From an uncultured Planctomycetaceae bacterium (GTDB taxonomy: Bacteria > Planctomycetota > Planctomycetia > Pirellulales > Pirellulaceae): 7,040 bases of DNA. Positions 6,046 to 7,040 of the stretch are shown in pieces (within the stretch, counting starts at the first letter, position 1; each line of letters starts with the position of its first letter). The DNA lies in the NCBI GenBank assembly GCA_937967755.1, contig CALBTA010000176.1, positions 1 through 7,040 on the forward strand, in the 5' to 3' direction. The position numbers and the translations under genes were made by a program. The notes beneath the pieces were generated by a model. The model saw nothing but the letters and a program-made list of their open reading frames with translations. It did no database searches and was not told the DNA's origin.

Positions 6046-6801
6046 ATGTCCCAAGGCAGCGAGAACGGCCGCGACGACACCAGCACAACCAAGAGCGTGG
6101 CCGACCGCGTCGCCCAAGTCGTTGACTATCTGGAAGAAAAAATCTTTTCACGCACCTTGCAGCCCGGCGACCTGCTTCCGGCCGAGCGCGAACTGAGTGC
6201 GGAACTGGGCGTCAGCCGCAGCGTTGTTCGTGAAGCGCTCGGAAAACTCGATAGTCTTGGACTGGTCGAACGCCGGCAGGGTTCGGGAACCCGCGTTGCC
6301 CCGCCCAGCAAGATTCCCGTGCTGAAAGGGTTCCGCCGCATGTTCCTGGCGGGCGATCTGGATTTGAACGACCTGACCGAAGCCCGACTGCCGCTGGAAG
6401 TCGCCATGGTTCGGCTGGCCGCTGCGCGCCGCAGCGACGAACACCTGCAACGCCTGGAGGAGCAGCAAGCGATTCTCGAAAGCGAGCAAGAGGATATCGA
6501 GACCCACCTGCGCGCCGATGAGGCGTTCCACGCGATCTTGGCCGAGGCGACCGGCAACCCAATGTTCGGCATGCTGTTGGAACCCGTGCAGCACCTGCGG
6601 CATGAACCTTACCGCAAGCACTACGACGAGTATCAACTGCGCGAGACCCGCGCGGAACACCAGGCGATCGTCAGCGCGATTCGCGATGGCAATCCCGACG
6701 CGGCCGAAGCGGCCATTCGGGACCATCTAGGAAAGTTTATCAGCGTGCAAGCCGACGGCGAACGGGTCGCCCCCGGCGAAACGGAAACGCCGGCTACTTA
6801 G
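6046..6801 (+). CDS. GntR/FadR-family transcriptional regulator with FCD domain
   Basis: This 251-residue cytoplasmic regulator has an N-terminal winged helix at about 18-85. The PAERELSAELGVSRSVVREAL segment carries R48, R58 and R62, which align with the DNA-contacting Arg35, Arg45 and Arg49 of E. coli FadR. The wing is RRQGSGTRV. The C-terminal FCD ligand domain (about 108-230) keeps the metal-binding set D158-x3-H162, H205 and H227, so it probably binds a metal and a carboxylate such as a sugar acid. I chose the ATG at 6046 because AGGTGA lies 5 bases upstream; the GTG at 6037 overlaps that site. The gene has its own promoter and candidate operator. Nearby sugar-oxidation genes are plausible targets, but no operator match was seen in front of them. 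It is FadR-like in family only, not evidence of fatty-acid control. Confidence 0.92.
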   Translation: MSQGSENGRDDTSTTKSVADRVAQVVDYLEEKIFSRTLQPGDLLPAERELSAELGVSRSVVREALGKLDSLGLVERRQGSGTRVAPPSKIPVLKGFRRMFLAGDLDLNDLTEARLPLEVAMVRLAAARRSDEHLQRLEEQQAILESEQEDIETHLRADEAFHAILAEATGNPMFGMLLEPVQHLRHEPYRKHYDEYQLRETRAEHQAIVSAIRDGNPDAAEAAIRDHLGKFISVQADGERVAPGETETPAT

Positions 6802-6835
6802 ACCGAAACCGCGTGAAGTCGCCATTTGCTTCGGT

Positions 6836-6841
6836 TATGAT
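6836..6841 (+). promoter_or_regulatory. Possible -10 box for the gene at 6886
   Basis: TATGAT within TTGCTTCGGTTATGATG matches five of six -10 positions. The same layout, TTGC-N3-GGTTAYRAT, occurs at the -10 box of the regulator gene (TTGCGGTGGTTACAAT). The -35 candidate, GTGAAG at 6812-6817 with an 18-base spacer, is weak. The box lies 44 bases before the ATG. Confidence 0.35.
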
Positions 6842-6885
6842 GGGCACCACATCTTCCCTGCCCTCCAGCCGTTAGGTCTCCCGCC

Positions 6886-7040
6886 ATGGCCCGAACACTG
6901 CTGCGTGCCGTCGTCGTTCTACTATTCCTTTCGCCGGCACATCAAGTTCTGGCCTGGCAAATTCCCGAGGGCGTTACCAGTACGCAAAACCCCAAGGACA
7001 AACCGCTTCCGCCTGAGGAAGCGCTGAAGAAGATCAAAGT
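6886..7040 (+). CDS. N-terminus of another exported PVC-type heme-binding/dehydrogenase protein (partial)
   Basis: The open frame from the ATG at 6886 runs off the window end after 51 codons. It starts with a signal peptide (MARTLLRAVVVLLFLS..., likely cleavage at VLA|W, residue 23). The mature start contains STQNPKDKPLPPEEALKKIK. In PVC-type heme-binding dehydrogenases a segment of this kind precedes the propeller domain, which usually begins 'VPEGF'. The catalytic and heme parts lie beyond the window, so the assignment rests on this short segment. A TAGG at 6873-6876, 9 bases upstream, is a modest ribosome site. If correct, the locus holds two such dehydrogenase units on either side of the regulator. 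Confidence 0.65.
   Translation, partial: MARTLLRAVVVLLFLSPAHQVLAWQIPEGVTSTQNPKDKPLPPEEALKKIK

Noticed and set aside
6802..6835. ACCGAA...TTCGGT inverted repeat after the regulator gene
   Set aside because: The arms are only 6 bases with a 22-base spacer and no T-run; this is close to chance expectation and does not fit the FadR-type operator form.

Overview
The window most likely comes from a planctomycete of the Pirellulales type. It is GC-rich, most of its coding sequence specifies exported proteins, and it carries gene families largely typical of the PVC group: a DUF1080 (3-keto-disaccharide hydrolase) protein, a Pirellula/Verrucomicrobium-type putative dehydrogenase, and a Pirellula-type c-heme domain. 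The taxonomic call is inferred from family content, not from a marker gene.

Layout, all on the + strand: (1) 39-1106, an exported DUF1080-domain protein. (2) 1107-1379, a 273-base gap mostly filled by a 183-base nested palindrome (about 1120-1302). (3) 1380-4778, a very large exported protein joining a ThuA-like domain, an NPCBM-like carbohydrate-binding domain, a beta-propeller dehydrogenase domain and HEAT-like repeats. (4) 4837-5949, a separate exported protein that looks like the C-terminal half of a normal PVC heme-binding protein (HEAT-like repeats plus a CxxCH c-heme domain). (5) 5950-6045, a promoter and a candidate FadR-type operator. (6) 6046-6801, a GntR/FadR-family regulator with an FCD ligand domain. 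(7) 6886 to the window end, the start of another exported protein whose N-terminus resembles the PVC heme-binding dehydrogenase family.

As an inference, genes 1, 3 and 4 read as one periplasmic sugar-oxidation module. The NPCBM-like domain would hold a glycan or glycoside, the propeller dehydrogenase would oxidise it (possibly to a 3-keto sugar), the c-type cytochrome would take the electrons, and the DUF1080 protein would cleave the keto-glycoside. The FCD-type regulator would then sense a sugar-acid or other carboxylate product. The substrate cannot be named from sequence. The most notable points are the split of a normally single dehydrogenase-cytochrome polypeptide into two secreted proteins, the ThuA-NPCBM-dehydrogenase fusion, the nested palindrome with compensated hairpins, and the operator-like site overlapping the expected start of the regulator's transcript.
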